From the IMG/VR virus record IMGVR_UViG_3300024346_000039, positions 1 to 64,000 of that record: 64,000 bases of DNA. The stretch is one strand, 5' to 3'. The position numbers and the translations under genes were made by a program. Under the pieces are notes generated by a model. It was given only the letters and a program-made list of their open reading frames with translations, was not told the DNA's origin and searched no databases. Of the stretch, positions 24,099-32,394 are shown piece after piece. The number at the start of each line of letters is the position of its first letter. Position 1 is the stretch's first letter. Origin of the DNA: a virus.

Positions 24099-25142
24099 AT
24101 GGCCACTCAGGACTACGCGGCTTCCGTCCAAGGTGTGGCGATTCGAGTCACAAGACTCGACGCCTCGGGTAACCTGCTCACTAACGATGGTGACAGTTAC
24201 ACAACCTCGGCGTTTCTTCGCGCTTCATTCACCCCAGAATACGAAGAGGGTGACGAAATTGTTGAGAAGTCAGCCGATGGAACAATTTGCGTTTCATACA
24301 AGGCACCAGACACACTCAAGCGCATCACAATGGAACTCGCAATTTGCGAACCAGACCCAGAATTAACATCACTTCTTTCAGGTGGCTTGCTACTTCGTAA
24401 GAACTTCGGAACACTTAACACACCTGATAATCAGTCAGTCGGTTGGGCCGCACCAGCAGTTGGCGATAATCCAGCAGGAAACGGTGTTGCTCTAGAAGTT
24501 TGGTCATTTGCAGTAAAAGATGGAAAGCGTGCAACAACAAATCCATACTTCTACTGGGTATTCCCATACGTTAAGTTGCGCCAGTCAGGTGACCGCGTAA
24601 TTGAAAACGGAATGCTTGCAAACACATTTGAAGGTTACGGCCTTGGAAACCAGTTCTTTGGAACAGGTCCAGATGGTCGTTGGGAATTCCCAGTGGCAGC
24701 AGAGCGTCCATACTCATACGCTCGCGGAAACTGGGCTCCAACAGGTCTCAAGGGCTTCTATGACTGGTTCGACAACAAGTCAGTATCAGTTAGCAACAAG
24801 TCTTTGACTTCTAACGTAGCAACTCTTACCACATCAGCCGCACACGGGTTTGAAATTGGTCAGACAGTTGTTGTTGCTGGCGTAGATAGCACCTTCAATG
24901 GTACTTATCTAATCACTAACAAGACCAACAACACATTCACATATGCGAAGACAGCAACAGATGTTGCTTCAACAGCAGTTTCTCCAGTAGGAACAGCAGT
25001 TCGCCAGCGTGGATATATACCTGTAAGCAACTTTGCATATCAGTCATCAACATCACAATATAACGTTCCTGGTGGAATTACTTATAATGCTGATTCACCT
25101 GTTGACTTCATCATTGCTTCATCACAGGACCCACAAGCGTAA
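24099..25142 (+). CDS. Major tail (tube) protein with C-terminal FCCH-like module (347 aa)
   Basis: Position after the capsid genes, and a following strong terminator as expected for a very abundant protein, support a tail tube. The first 230 residues read as a beta-rich tail-tube domain (TSAFLRASFTPEYEEGD, then YWVFPYVKLRQ). Residues about 234-300 form an extra module, AAHGFEIGQTVVVAGVDSTF ... TFTYA. This type is often annotated as ubiquitin-E1 FCCH-like and recurs in the tail proteins downstream. It likely decorates the outer surface of the tail. The ribosome site AAGGAG lies before ATG 24099. Confidence 0.75.
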   Translation: MATQDYAASVQGVAIRVTRLDASGNLLTNDGDSYTTSAFLRASFTPEYEEGDEIVEKSADGTICVSYKAPDTLKRITMELAICEPDPELTSLLSGGLLLRKNFGTLNTPDNQSVGWAAPAVGDNPAGNGVALEVWSFAVKDGKRATTNPYFYWVFPYVKLRQSGDRVIENGMLANTFEGYGLGNQFFGTGPDGRWEFPVAAERPYSYARGNWAPTGLKGFYDWFDNKSVSVSNKSLTSNVATLTTSAAHGFEIGQTVVVAGVDSTFNGTYLITNKTNNTFTYAKTATDVASTAVSPVGTAVRQRGYIPVSNFAYQSSTSQYNVPGGITYNADSPVDFIIASSQDPQA

Positions 25143-25157
25143 TATTACAAAAGGAGG

Positions 25158-25209
25158 GCGGACGACATTCCAGTCGTGTATTTTTACACAAGGAAGTCGT
25201 CCGCTTTTC
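25158..25209 (+). terminator. Strong rho-independent terminator after the tail-tube gene
   Basis: A nested hairpin: the outer stem of about 13 bp (25158-25171 with 25192-25204, one mismatch) encloses an inner GTGTA/TACAC stem (25176-25180 with 25185-25189), and TTTTCT follows. It separates the highly expressed head and tail-tube genes from the connector genes, so downstream transcription must come from read-through. Confidence 0.85.
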
Positions 25210-25228
25210 TCATTAACGTAGGAGAGAC

Positions 25229-26368
25229 ATGAGCCATCTTTGGACTAATGCAGAAGACCTAGGGTCTTATGCTAATTCTGAATACGCCTATGATGCTGTA
25301 AAAACAGCCTCTTACCTTATGTGGGCAATGTCAGGTCGTAAATACTCTGGAACAACTACAGTTACAGAGCGCTACATATCGTCTTTTTCTCCCTACCTGA
25401 GAGTTGGGGCGTCGAGCCTTAATTTCTCTCCGGTACTTGTACAGGGGCAAGTTCAGAACGTTCAGGTGAACGTTTTTGGTAGATATAACGATAGCGACTT
25501 TGCAGGAGATGGTTCATCTGCTGCAACTCGTGTGCGTTTGCGTGGACGCAAAGTAATTAAAATCCACACAGTGCGAGATATGAAGGGCAATGTAGTAGAC
25601 CCTAAAGAATATTATTTAGTTGAGCACTCAACGATGCTTGCAATTCCTGGAGCAAGTTGGACCCCATCTAACGTAGAAATTACATATACTTATGGAACAG
25701 AACCACCTACAGCAGGTAAAAATGCTGCTCGTATGTTGGCTCTTGAACTAGTTAAGTTATATGAAGGCGATGATACCTGCGCTCTTCCACAGCGTGTAAC
25801 TTCAGTATCTCGTCAAGGAGTTTCATACACAATCCTTGACCAACAAGATTTTATTGACCAAGGCAAGACTGGCTTATACGCAGTTGACCTATTCTTAAAA
25901 ACTACCAACCCAGACAATGCTCGTGCTCGTTCACGAGTCTTCTCCCCTGACCAGCCTCGTGCTCGTCGTATGACACCTAAGCCATATCTCTTTACCGAGA
26001 CAGCATTTGACCTAAAGGTTCTTCCTACAGGCGGGGACACAGAAATCTTCCTTGATGAAGTTAGTGGAGATTTTCTACTTAACGACAATGCTTGGGTAGT
26101 GTCTTTAACAGTTTCAGACTACACAGGCTCTAAGACAGTAAGTGTCCCTGGAGCAGCCACTCTTAATCGTGCTACTGGAAAGATTGCCTTATCCGTAGAT
26201 TACAGCGATATCCTTGCTATTCTTGGACCTCGTGAGCCAGGAAGTTTTGATATCTACTGCACTCGACCAAGTCTAGGCAACCCTGCCGTTGACGAAGTTA
26301 TCAACCTTCTTACAGCAAACATCTCTATTCAACTCGGAACACGAACAGAGACCATCTATACTTTCTAA
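25229..26368 (+). CDS. Head-tail connector/adaptor protein (379 aa)
   Basis: The order capsid, tube, connector, neck proteins, chaperones, tape measure is typical of actinophage siphoviruses. The N-terminal half (LGSYANSEYAYDAVKTASYLMWAMSG) resembles the helical HK97 gp6-type adaptors that bind the portal. The C-terminal half is a beta-rich domain (about 250-379). It has a GGAGAG ribosome site before ATG 25229. The assignment is by layout and partial resemblance. Confidence 0.65.
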   Translation: MSHLWTNAEDLGSYANSEYAYDAVKTASYLMWAMSGRKYSGTTTVTERYISSFSPYLRVGASSLNFSPVLVQGQVQNVQVNVFGRYNDSDFAGDGSSAATRVRLRGRKVIKIHTVRDMKGNVVDPKEYYLVEHSTMLAIPGASWTPSNVEITYTYGTEPPTAGKNAARMLALELVKLYEGDDTCALPQRVTSVSRQGVSYTILDQQDFIDQGKTGLYAVDLFLKTTNPDNARARSRVFSPDQPRARRMTPKPYLFTETAFDLKVLPTGGDTEIFLDEVSGDFLLNDNAWVVSLTVSDYTGSKTVSVPGAATLNRATGKIALSVDYSDILAILGPREPGSFDIYCTRPSLGNPAVDEVINLLTANISIQLGTRTETIYTF

Positions 26369-26395
26369 GTATAAGAATTTAAGAAGGAGAGACAT

Positions 26396-26902
26396 ATGAG
26401 CGGGTTACCAGACCTTTCACAGGTAGACGATGATGCAAAACATCTTGCTAACTTTTTACAAGCCGTACTTGATAAAGTTGTTTCGACCTACGCTTCTTAC
26501 GGTATGCCACTTCCAGCGCGACGCTACTGGACTTTAGGCGAGCCTTCAATAGATTGCGAACAACTTGTAGTATCTTTCCTTCAAATGTATGTTGGCTCTC
26601 CAGGAGATGAAGCAACACAGCCTCGCCGATGTGCTGACCCACGAAGTGCAACAATAAATATTTCTGTTTCTCGTCAAGTTCCTACAGTAGGACAAAATGG
26701 TCGTCCGCCATCAGCCGAAACTATCGAGGCAGGTTCTCGTTTATCTGCGTATGATGCTTGGGTAATGATGGAAGGCGCAGCAAAATTTGATGCCTGGGAA
26801 GAGACTGGTTTTGGTCTTGGCGTTATCGCTACAGTTGAGGTAAGAACTGCTGAAGGCGGATTTCAGACTGCTGTTCTCACGATGACTGCTGGTGTCCCGT
26901 AA
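26396..26902 (+). CDS. Neck/tail completion protein (168 aa)
   Basis: An acidic N-terminal helix precedes a beta-rich body containing CEQLVVSFLQMYVGSPGDE and SRQVPTVGQNGRPPSAETIE, stretches seen in actinophage proteins placed between connector and HK97 gp10-like genes. It is probably the tail terminator or a neck ring. It overlaps the next gene by 1 nt (TAATG). Confidence 0.6.
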   Translation: MSGLPDLSQVDDDAKHLANFLQAVLDKVVSTYASYGMPLPARRYWTLGEPSIDCEQLVVSFLQMYVGSPGDEATQPRRCADPRSATINISVSRQVPTVGQNGRPPSAETIEAGSRLSAYDAWVMMEGAAKFDAWEETGFGLGVIATVEVRTAEGGFQTAVLTMTAGVP

Positions 26903-27288
26903 TGGCAACAAAAGTAACATTTCGCAAGGCCGAGTATGAATTTTTCTTTAACGAGCCTTCTGGAAAAGTTGGAAGATATTTGGCTCTTAGAGGAGGACTT
27001 ATTGTTCGTGCCGCTAAAGCCCAAGTTGGTGTAAGAACTGGTGCTCTAAGAGCGTCAATTCATATGCGCCACGCCCGTGATATTCGCGGTCAGTACATTA
27101 GAATTGGTTCGGCTATGAACTACGCACTCCTTCATCACGAAGGAAGCAAACCTCATATGATTAAGCCTGATAGGGCTCAAGTCTTGCGGTTTACGAGTCG
27201 TGGAAGAGTCATGTATGCCCATGCGGTCATGCATCCAGGAACCAAGCCTAACCGTTATTTAACAGATAACTTAGGGTTAATAAAATAA
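26902..27288 (+). CDS. HK97 gp10-like neck protein (128 aa)
   Basis: Length and pattern match HK97 gp10-like head-tail joining proteins: a helix ending GVRTGALRASI, then strands with YIRIGSAMNYALLHHEGSKPH, a G-T-K-P repeat of the same motif near residue 114, and a C-terminal segment RYLTDNL. It joins the neck to the tail terminator. Translation is coupled to the previous gene. Confidence 0.75.
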   Translation: MATKVTFRKAEYEFFFNEPSGKVGRYLALRGGLIVRAAKAQVGVRTGALRASIHMRHARDIRGQYIRIGSAMNYALLHHEGSKPHMIKPDRAQVLRFTSRGRVMYAHAVMHPGTKPNRYLTDNLGLIK

Positions 27289-27340
27289 AAACGTTTACTG
27301 CAAAAGCAGAAACAAAAGACACAAGTGAAGGAAGAAAGAT

Positions 27341-27694
27341 ATGACGACAGCACGATTTAAAGATTTTGGTTCGGGTGGAGAAACTAACCTTGAACCGTTG
27401 TCTTTTAAGATTCATGGAGAAGAGTTCCATTGCTATCCAAATATTCAAGGTAAGACTCTCTTGGATATGGTTTCGCAATCAATGCAGGAAGATACTGCAA
27501 TGGCAATAGAAGTCCTTACTACTTTCTTTGATAAGACTCTAAAACCACAAAGTAAAGATGCATTTAATGCACTTATTAATGACCCAGAACGAATTGTCAC
27601 GGTTGAAGCCCTTGGTGAAATTGTTACTTGGTTGGTGGAGCAGTATTCCTCGCGCCCTACACAGGGGTCAGAGGACTCACAGAGTGGGCAGTAG
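27341..27694 (+). CDS. Tail assembly chaperone, short form (gpG-like, 117 aa)
   Basis: Located immediately upstream of the tape-measure gene, as are lambda gpG-type chaperones that coat the tape measure during tail assembly. The product is acidic and helical. Its end overlaps a -1 frame that continues to 28083 with no good start of its own. A GGGG run at 27664-27667 (CAG GGG TCA in frame) is the most likely slip site. The AAGGAAG ribosome site is well spaced. Confidence 0.75.
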   Translation: MTTARFKDFGSGGETNLEPLSFKIHGEEFHCYPNIQGKTLLDMVSQSMQEDTAMAIEVLTTFFDKTLKPQSKDAFNALINDPERIVTVEALGEIVTWLVEQYSSRPTQGSEDSQSGQ

Positions 27695-28083
27695 ACCTCT
27701 GGCCCTACGTTAATGGCAAAGCCCTTATGAGTGGCCTACACCTTACTTCAATGGAACTTAGTGAAATGTTAGACGTAATTCATTATCTTTTTGAAGAAGA
27801 CCTTATCCACGCACAAAGCGCTGAGCAAATAGATGCAAAAGAAAAAGTTAGAAGCATCATATATCGAGACTTTTATGGCCAAACTTACAAATACGGCACT
27901 AAAGGAACAGATTATAATATGTCTAACGAGGTTTTACAAGATGGCCTTGTTGGAGACGAAGAAGACGAACTGAAGCCTTTTGACCCTACAAAGGCTCCCA
28001 TTAAGCCTTACTTTGCCCCAACAAATCCTGACGAAAAATCTGCCAAACCTTTTGGTATGAATATTGATGCCCCGCTGGGCTGA
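27619..28083 (+). CDS. Tail assembly chaperone extension (gpT-like), expressed by -1 frameshift
   Basis: This frame opens at 27619, overlaps the upstream chaperone by about 75 nt and lies in its -1 frame. The only start near its beginning is a TTG with no ribosome site, so it is best read as the C-terminal part of a G-T fusion protein. Slippage at the GGGG run would join ...RPTQG to VRGLTEWAVDLWP. The C-terminus is Pro/Lys/Asp rich. Independent initiation at an internal ATG is less likely. Confidence 0.7.
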   Translation, partial: NCYLVGGAVFLAPYTGVRGLTEWAVDLWPYVNGKALMSGLHLTSMELSEMLDVIHYLFEEDLIHAQSAEQIDAKEKVRSIIYRDFYGQTYKYGTKGTDYNMSNEVLQDGLVGDEEDELKPFDPTKAPIKPYFAPTNPDEKSAKPFGMNIDAPLG

Positions 28084-28105
28084 GTAGTAGATTGGTGGTG
28101 ATGGT

Positions 28106-31100
28106 GTGGCTGTAGTCGGTGATGCATATGTTGTTGTCCACGCCATCACTTCTGGCGTCAAAAAAGATATTGAACAAGGTTTTAAAGGCGTAGACCGTGT
28201 CGGCGAACAAGTTGGCAAAAGAATTGGTAAAAATTTAAATACTGGTCTAGCCCAGGCTATGACAAAAACCAATAGTTTTCTTACCCCTCAGTTGCAGAGA
28301 GAGTCTATTGCTGCTGCCGATGCATTTTCAAGTTTAACTCGTGCTGGATATGTTTTGGCTCCAGCAATTACAGCAGTTGTTGGTGCTATTGGAGCACTAG
28401 GTAACGGTCTTGTTTCATTAGTAGCGGTAACTTTGGCAGCGGGCCCAGCGTTTGCTGTTCTCACTAATGCTATGGCAGGTTTGATTGGGATATTAGCAAC
28501 TGTAAAAATTGCTTTTAATGGAGTAGCCCAAGCAATTAGTGCTGGCTTAAAAGCGCAAAAAAGTTCAGTAGCAAACACTAGACAAATTGCTAAAGCAGAA
28601 CTTGCTTTAAAAAGAGCAACAGAGGACCTAGCACGAGCATATAAAGATGCCGCTGCATCTAACCAAAAAGCCCTTCGTGACGAGGAGCAAGCACAGAAGG
28701 CACTTAACAAAGCCCGTGAAGAAGCAATGGAGCAACTGCAACAACTTGCATTTGACTCAGAAGATGCGGCAATTAATGAACAGAAGGCTGCCCTTGAATT
28801 AGAAAAGGCTCGTGAAACTCTTGCTCGTGTTTCAGACCTTCCACCAAACTCTCGTGCTCGTAAAGAAGCAGAACTTGCATTTGCACAGGCTGACCTTAAT
28901 TATCGCCGTGCTATTGATAAAAACAATGACCTTAAAAAGACTGAAGCAAAAAATGCTCAGATGGGTAATGGAACAATACAAGCCCAAATTGAGGGGCAAG
29001 ATAGTGTTATTTCTGCTCAAGAGGCTGCGGCAGAGGCATCTAGAAACGTTACACAAACAAGACTAGATAATGAAATAAAACTTACCCGTGCTACAGAAGA
29101 TTTAAAACAACAGACAGAGGACTTGGCTAACCTTAAGATGGGGCCAGGTTTTGATGCTTTCCAAGACGCTTTAAATAATCTTCCAAAATCTGCTCAAGAA
29201 TTTGTTAAATATATTGTTAGTCTTAAAGGTGCATTTAAAGACCTCCAAGAAGCAATCGGACAAGAACTTTTTCCTAAACTTGAAGAGGCTATAGACAAAC
29301 TTGTAACAAAACTTCTTCCACGCCTTAAGCCTCTTTTTGCTGAAACAGGCAGCGTTCTTGGAGATGTAGCAAATAAAATTGCTGACGTTCTCACGAGAGC
29401 AGACAATATAGAACGTATTGAAAGAATTTGGAAAACCAATAACGAAGCCCTAGGAATCTTTGGCGACACTATTGCCAACCTTATTGACTCGTTCTTACTT
29501 ATTGCAGACGCTGCTCGCCCCCTAGTTATTGAGTTTGCTAAGTGGACAAGAAACATTACTGGTGCGTGGAAGGCAACTCTTGAAGCAGACACTAAGTCTG
29601 GAAAACTTGCTGGAACCCTAGAGACAGCAGCAGAAGTTGTTCGCAGACTTGGAAAACTTTTCCGCGAGACTTTTGGTGCTATTGGAACTCTTATCAAGGC
29701 AAACGTGGGTCCTGGAAGCGGTGGATTTTTCCTTCTTGACTACCTAACAAATGCTGCAACAAAATTAAAAAACCTTACTGAAGTTGATGGTAAACCTCTT
29801 AAAGAATTCTTCCTTCAGGGTGCAATTAATGCTAGCAAGTTATTAGATATTCTTGGCGGTCTTTTAGGGGTTATTTTAAAAATTGGTGCAAGCGAAGGTA
29901 TGCAAGGATTTCTTGATGCCTTAAAAGGCGCTATGCCTGATGTTGAAGGAATTGGAACGTCTCTAAGTAATTCACTACCAGCATTTGGAAAGTTTATTGC
30001 AGAATTTATTAGATTTGTTAGAACAGTAACAGATAGCGGTTCCATAACAATCTTCTTTAACACTCTTAGAATTGCACTAAAAGGCATTACTGACTTCTTA
30101 AATACAGATTTTGGACAGGCACTTCTTAAAGGAGCAGCAGTAATATTGCCATTCCTTTTAGCCTTAAAAACAATTACTCAGGCTGGAAAGTTTTTTGGCG
30201 AAGTTATTTATGGAAACTACCTTAAGGTTGCAGGTATTTTAGATAAATTCCCTGGAATACTTACAAAAATGACCACAGCATTTAGAACTGCTACAAGTGC
30301 TCAAGCGCTGTGGGGAGCAACTATGGCTGCCATCTCAAGCCCTGTAGTTATTGTTGTTGCTGCAATTGCAGCACTAATTGCAATTTTTGTTATGGCATAT
30401 AAAGAGAGCGAGATTCTTAGAACAGCAGTTTCTGCTTTTGGTCAAGTTCTAAAAGATATTTTTAAAGGCGCTCTTGAAGAAGTAAATACTGCTCTTAAGG
30501 CTTTGTTCCCAGGATTAGAGGGCGTCAAAGGTCTCTTTAAGGGCATAGGCGATGTAATTGGTTTGGTAATTATGCCTATCATCTCACTGCTTGTTGGACG
30601 TTTAGTGGGTGTTTTAGTTGGTGCGCTGACTAGTGTTATTTATAAATTAGCAGCATTTAAAGATGGCTTTATGACTGTATTTAATCTTATAAAAGGAATT
30701 GTACTTTCCGTAACTGCACTCTTTACTGGCGAGTGGGATAAAGCATTTAAAGCCTTTGGAGACTCTGGCCGTAGTTTTGTTAATATGTTTAAAAACATAA
30801 TTAAAAGTATCATTTCACCATTTGTTTCAGCATTAAATGGAATTATTAATGCATGGAACAGTCTTTCTAAAAACTTTAAAGTTAAAATTCCTGACTGGGT
30901 GCCTGGATTTGGAGGAAAAGAGTTTTCATTTCCTCCTATCCCTGGCCCTATTAACTTAGCAAATTTTGCAAAGGGAGGAATTGCCTATCCTCAAGCAGGT
31001 GGAATCATTGCTCGTGTAGCAGAAGCAGGTCGCCCAGAACGTATTGAGCCTCTTGACCCAGACGGGCTATCAAAGCGCGATAAAGCAATGATTGACTATA

Positions 31101-31222
31101 TGGGCGGTGCTGGTAAGGGTGTAACTATTGTTGTAAATCCTTCTGCTGGTATGGATGAACGTGAACTTGCAGCAATTGTTTCTCGTCAACTTTCATATGC
31201 AATGCGTAAGGGAGCAGCATAA
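28106..31222 (+). CDS. Tape measure protein (1038 aa)
   Basis: Sets tail length and is ejected at infection. Evidence: position after the chaperones, large size, an N-terminal Gly/Ala hydrophobic stretch, a long Ala/Glu/Lys coiled coil at about 150-340, further helices, a hydrophobic segment at about 745-775 (PVVIVVAAIAALIAIFVMAY) and a second around 830-860. Near the C-terminus is a Gly-rich motif, GGIAYPQAGGIIARVAEAGRPERIEP, common in siphovirus tape measures. GTG 28106 is the first start after the chaperone stop and has a GGTGGTGAT site. It overlaps the next gene by 1 nt. Confidence 0.88.
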   Translation: MAVVGDAYVVVHAITSGVKKDIEQGFKGVDRVGEQVGKRIGKNLNTGLAQAMTKTNSFLTPQLQRESIAAADAFSSLTRAGYVLAPAITAVVGAIGALGNGLVSLVAVTLAAGPAFAVLTNAMAGLIGILATVKIAFNGVAQAISAGLKAQKSSVANTRQIAKAELALKRATEDLARAYKDAAASNQKALRDEEQAQKALNKAREEAMEQLQQLAFDSEDAAINEQKAALELEKARETLARVSDLPPNSRARKEAELAFAQADLNYRRAIDKNNDLKKTEAKNAQMGNGTIQAQIEGQDSVISAQEAAAEASRNVTQTRLDNEIKLTRATEDLKQQTEDLANLKMGPGFDAFQDALNNLPKSAQEFVKYIVSLKGAFKDLQEAIGQELFPKLEEAIDKLVTKLLPRLKPLFAETGSVLGDVANKIADVLTRADNIERIERIWKTNNEALGIFGDTIANLIDSFLLIADAARPLVIEFAKWTRNITGAWKATLEADTKSGKLAGTLETAAEVVRRLGKLFRETFGAIGTLIKANVGPGSGGFFLLDYLTNAATKLKNLTEVDGKPLKEFFLQGAINASKLLDILGGLLGVILKIGASEGMQGFLDALKGAMPDVEGIGTSLSNSLPAFGKFIAEFIRFVRTVTDSGSITIFFNTLRIALKGITDFLNTDFGQALLKGAAVILPFLLALKTITQAGKFFGEVIYGNYLKVAGILDKFPGILTKMTTAFRTATSAQALWGATMAAISSPVVIVVAAIAALIAIFVMAYKESEILRTAVSAFGQVLKDIFKGALEEVNTALKALFPGLEGVKGLFKGIGDVIGLVIMPIISLLVGRLVGVLVGALTSVIYKLAAFKDGFMTVFNLIKGIVLSVTALFTGEWDKAFKAFGDSGRSFVNMFKNIIKSIISPFVSALNGIINAWNSLSKNFKVKIPDWVPGFGGKEFSFPPIPGPINLANFAKGGIAYPQAGGIIARVAEAGRPERIEPLDPDGLSKRDKAMIDYMGGAGKGVTIVVNPSAGMDERELAAIVSRQLSYAMRKGAA

Positions 31223-32367
31223 TGGCACAACTTAATCAAGCACAGAAAAATAGAATTACCCAGCAAGCGCTGACGCCACTTCCAGAGCCGCACCTAACGG
31301 GCATGAAGTTGCAGGAAGACATTATCCTCAACGACTTTGTTTTTAATACAGTTGATGAGTATGGTGTGCTTTGGGTAATTACTGACATTAAAGGTTGGTG
31401 GAGCCCTCCAGCACCTGATATGCCAGACATTAAACGTGGTTGGGCTGATGGTTCTTACGATGTAAAAGGTCGCTACAACGCTCGTGATTTGACCCTAGAA
31501 GGCTCTATTCTGTGTACTGACCCGTCTTTAGCCGCGGAGGCAAGACGACGTTTAGTTGCTCAGATTAACTTAGTAAGGCAAGGAGGATGGTTAAAAACAA
31601 ATGAAAACCCGACTAAAGCATCTTGGGTTCGCCTTAGTGGAGAACCAAACTTTGAGACAGTCAATGCTCGCGGCAGAATTGATTTTTCCATCGGTCTTCG
31701 TTCTTCTGACCCTATAAAGTATTCTTGGAATGAACTTAATGAAGATGGTTACGATGTAGAAGAAATTCTTGCTAAATCAGCAAGTCCTGCAAGAAGTGGA
31801 AAGTCTGTTTTGACAAATCAAGGTGACTATCCTGTTACTGCTTATTTTAGAATTACTGGTCCAATTACTGGCCCTGGAATTATTCTTAACGAAACTAATG
31901 GAGAGTCCATTACTATTGTCGAGCCTTTACGAAGCATTGTTACTGGAACAATTATTTCTAAATCTATTACTGGTGGTGTTGTTACCCTAACTACATCTGC
32001 TCCTCATATACTGCAAGTAGGTGACTCGGTTGAAATGTTTAGCCTTGGAGCAGGAATAGACGGAGATAGATTTATTATTTCAAGAACAAGTAATACATTT
32101 ACTTTTATTGGAACTGCTGGAGACACTCTTAACGTAGTTTCAGTTTCTGGAACATACACTTTTGGACCAGATATTCTTGAGATTGACACATACAACCGAC
32201 AGACTTCACTTAATGGCGAATATTTTGGTGCCCGTATGAAGTTAGAGGTTTACAACGACTGGATTAATCTTGTTCCAGGAGAAAATACTATTAGTTTCTA
32301 CGACAATGGAAACGCCAACTCGACTGCTAAACTAACTGTGGAATATCGCTCTGGCTGGCTAGCGTAA
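31222..32367 (+). CDS. Distal tail protein (Dit-like) with inserted FCCH-like module (381 aa)
   Basis: First protein after the tape measure, the usual place of Dit. The N-terminal domain has WWSPPAPDMPDIKRGWADGS and ARDLTLEGSI, as in siphovirus tail proteins that form the hub ring. A C-terminal galectin-like part ends in WINLVPGENTI. Between them (about 235-310) is a module VVTLTTSAPHILQVGDSVEM ... TFTFIG, the same family as in the tail tube and the next protein. Translation is coupled to the tape measure (TAATG). Confidence 0.75.
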   Translation: MAQLNQAQKNRITQQALTPLPEPHLTGMKLQEDIILNDFVFNTVDEYGVLWVITDIKGWWSPPAPDMPDIKRGWADGSYDVKGRYNARDLTLEGSILCTDPSLAAEARRRLVAQINLVRQGGWLKTNENPTKASWVRLSGEPNFETVNARGRIDFSIGLRSSDPIKYSWNELNEDGYDVEEILAKSASPARSGKSVLTNQGDYPVTAYFRITGPITGPGIILNETNGESITIVEPLRSIVTGTIISKSITGGVVTLTTSAPHILQVGDSVEMFSLGAGIDGDRFIISRTSNTFTFIGTAGDTLNVVSVSGTYTFGPDILEIDTYNRQTSLNGEYFGARMKLEVYNDWINLVPGENTISFYDNGNANSTAKLTVEYRSGWLA

Positions 32368-32394
32368 AACTAAACGACACGAGGAAAAGACGAA

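Noticed and set aside
28106-31222. Lytic transglycosylase or peptidase domain inside the tape measure
   Set aside because: No catalytic motif (GxxQ, HxH or CHAP-like) was visible; only coiled coil and hydrophobic segments.
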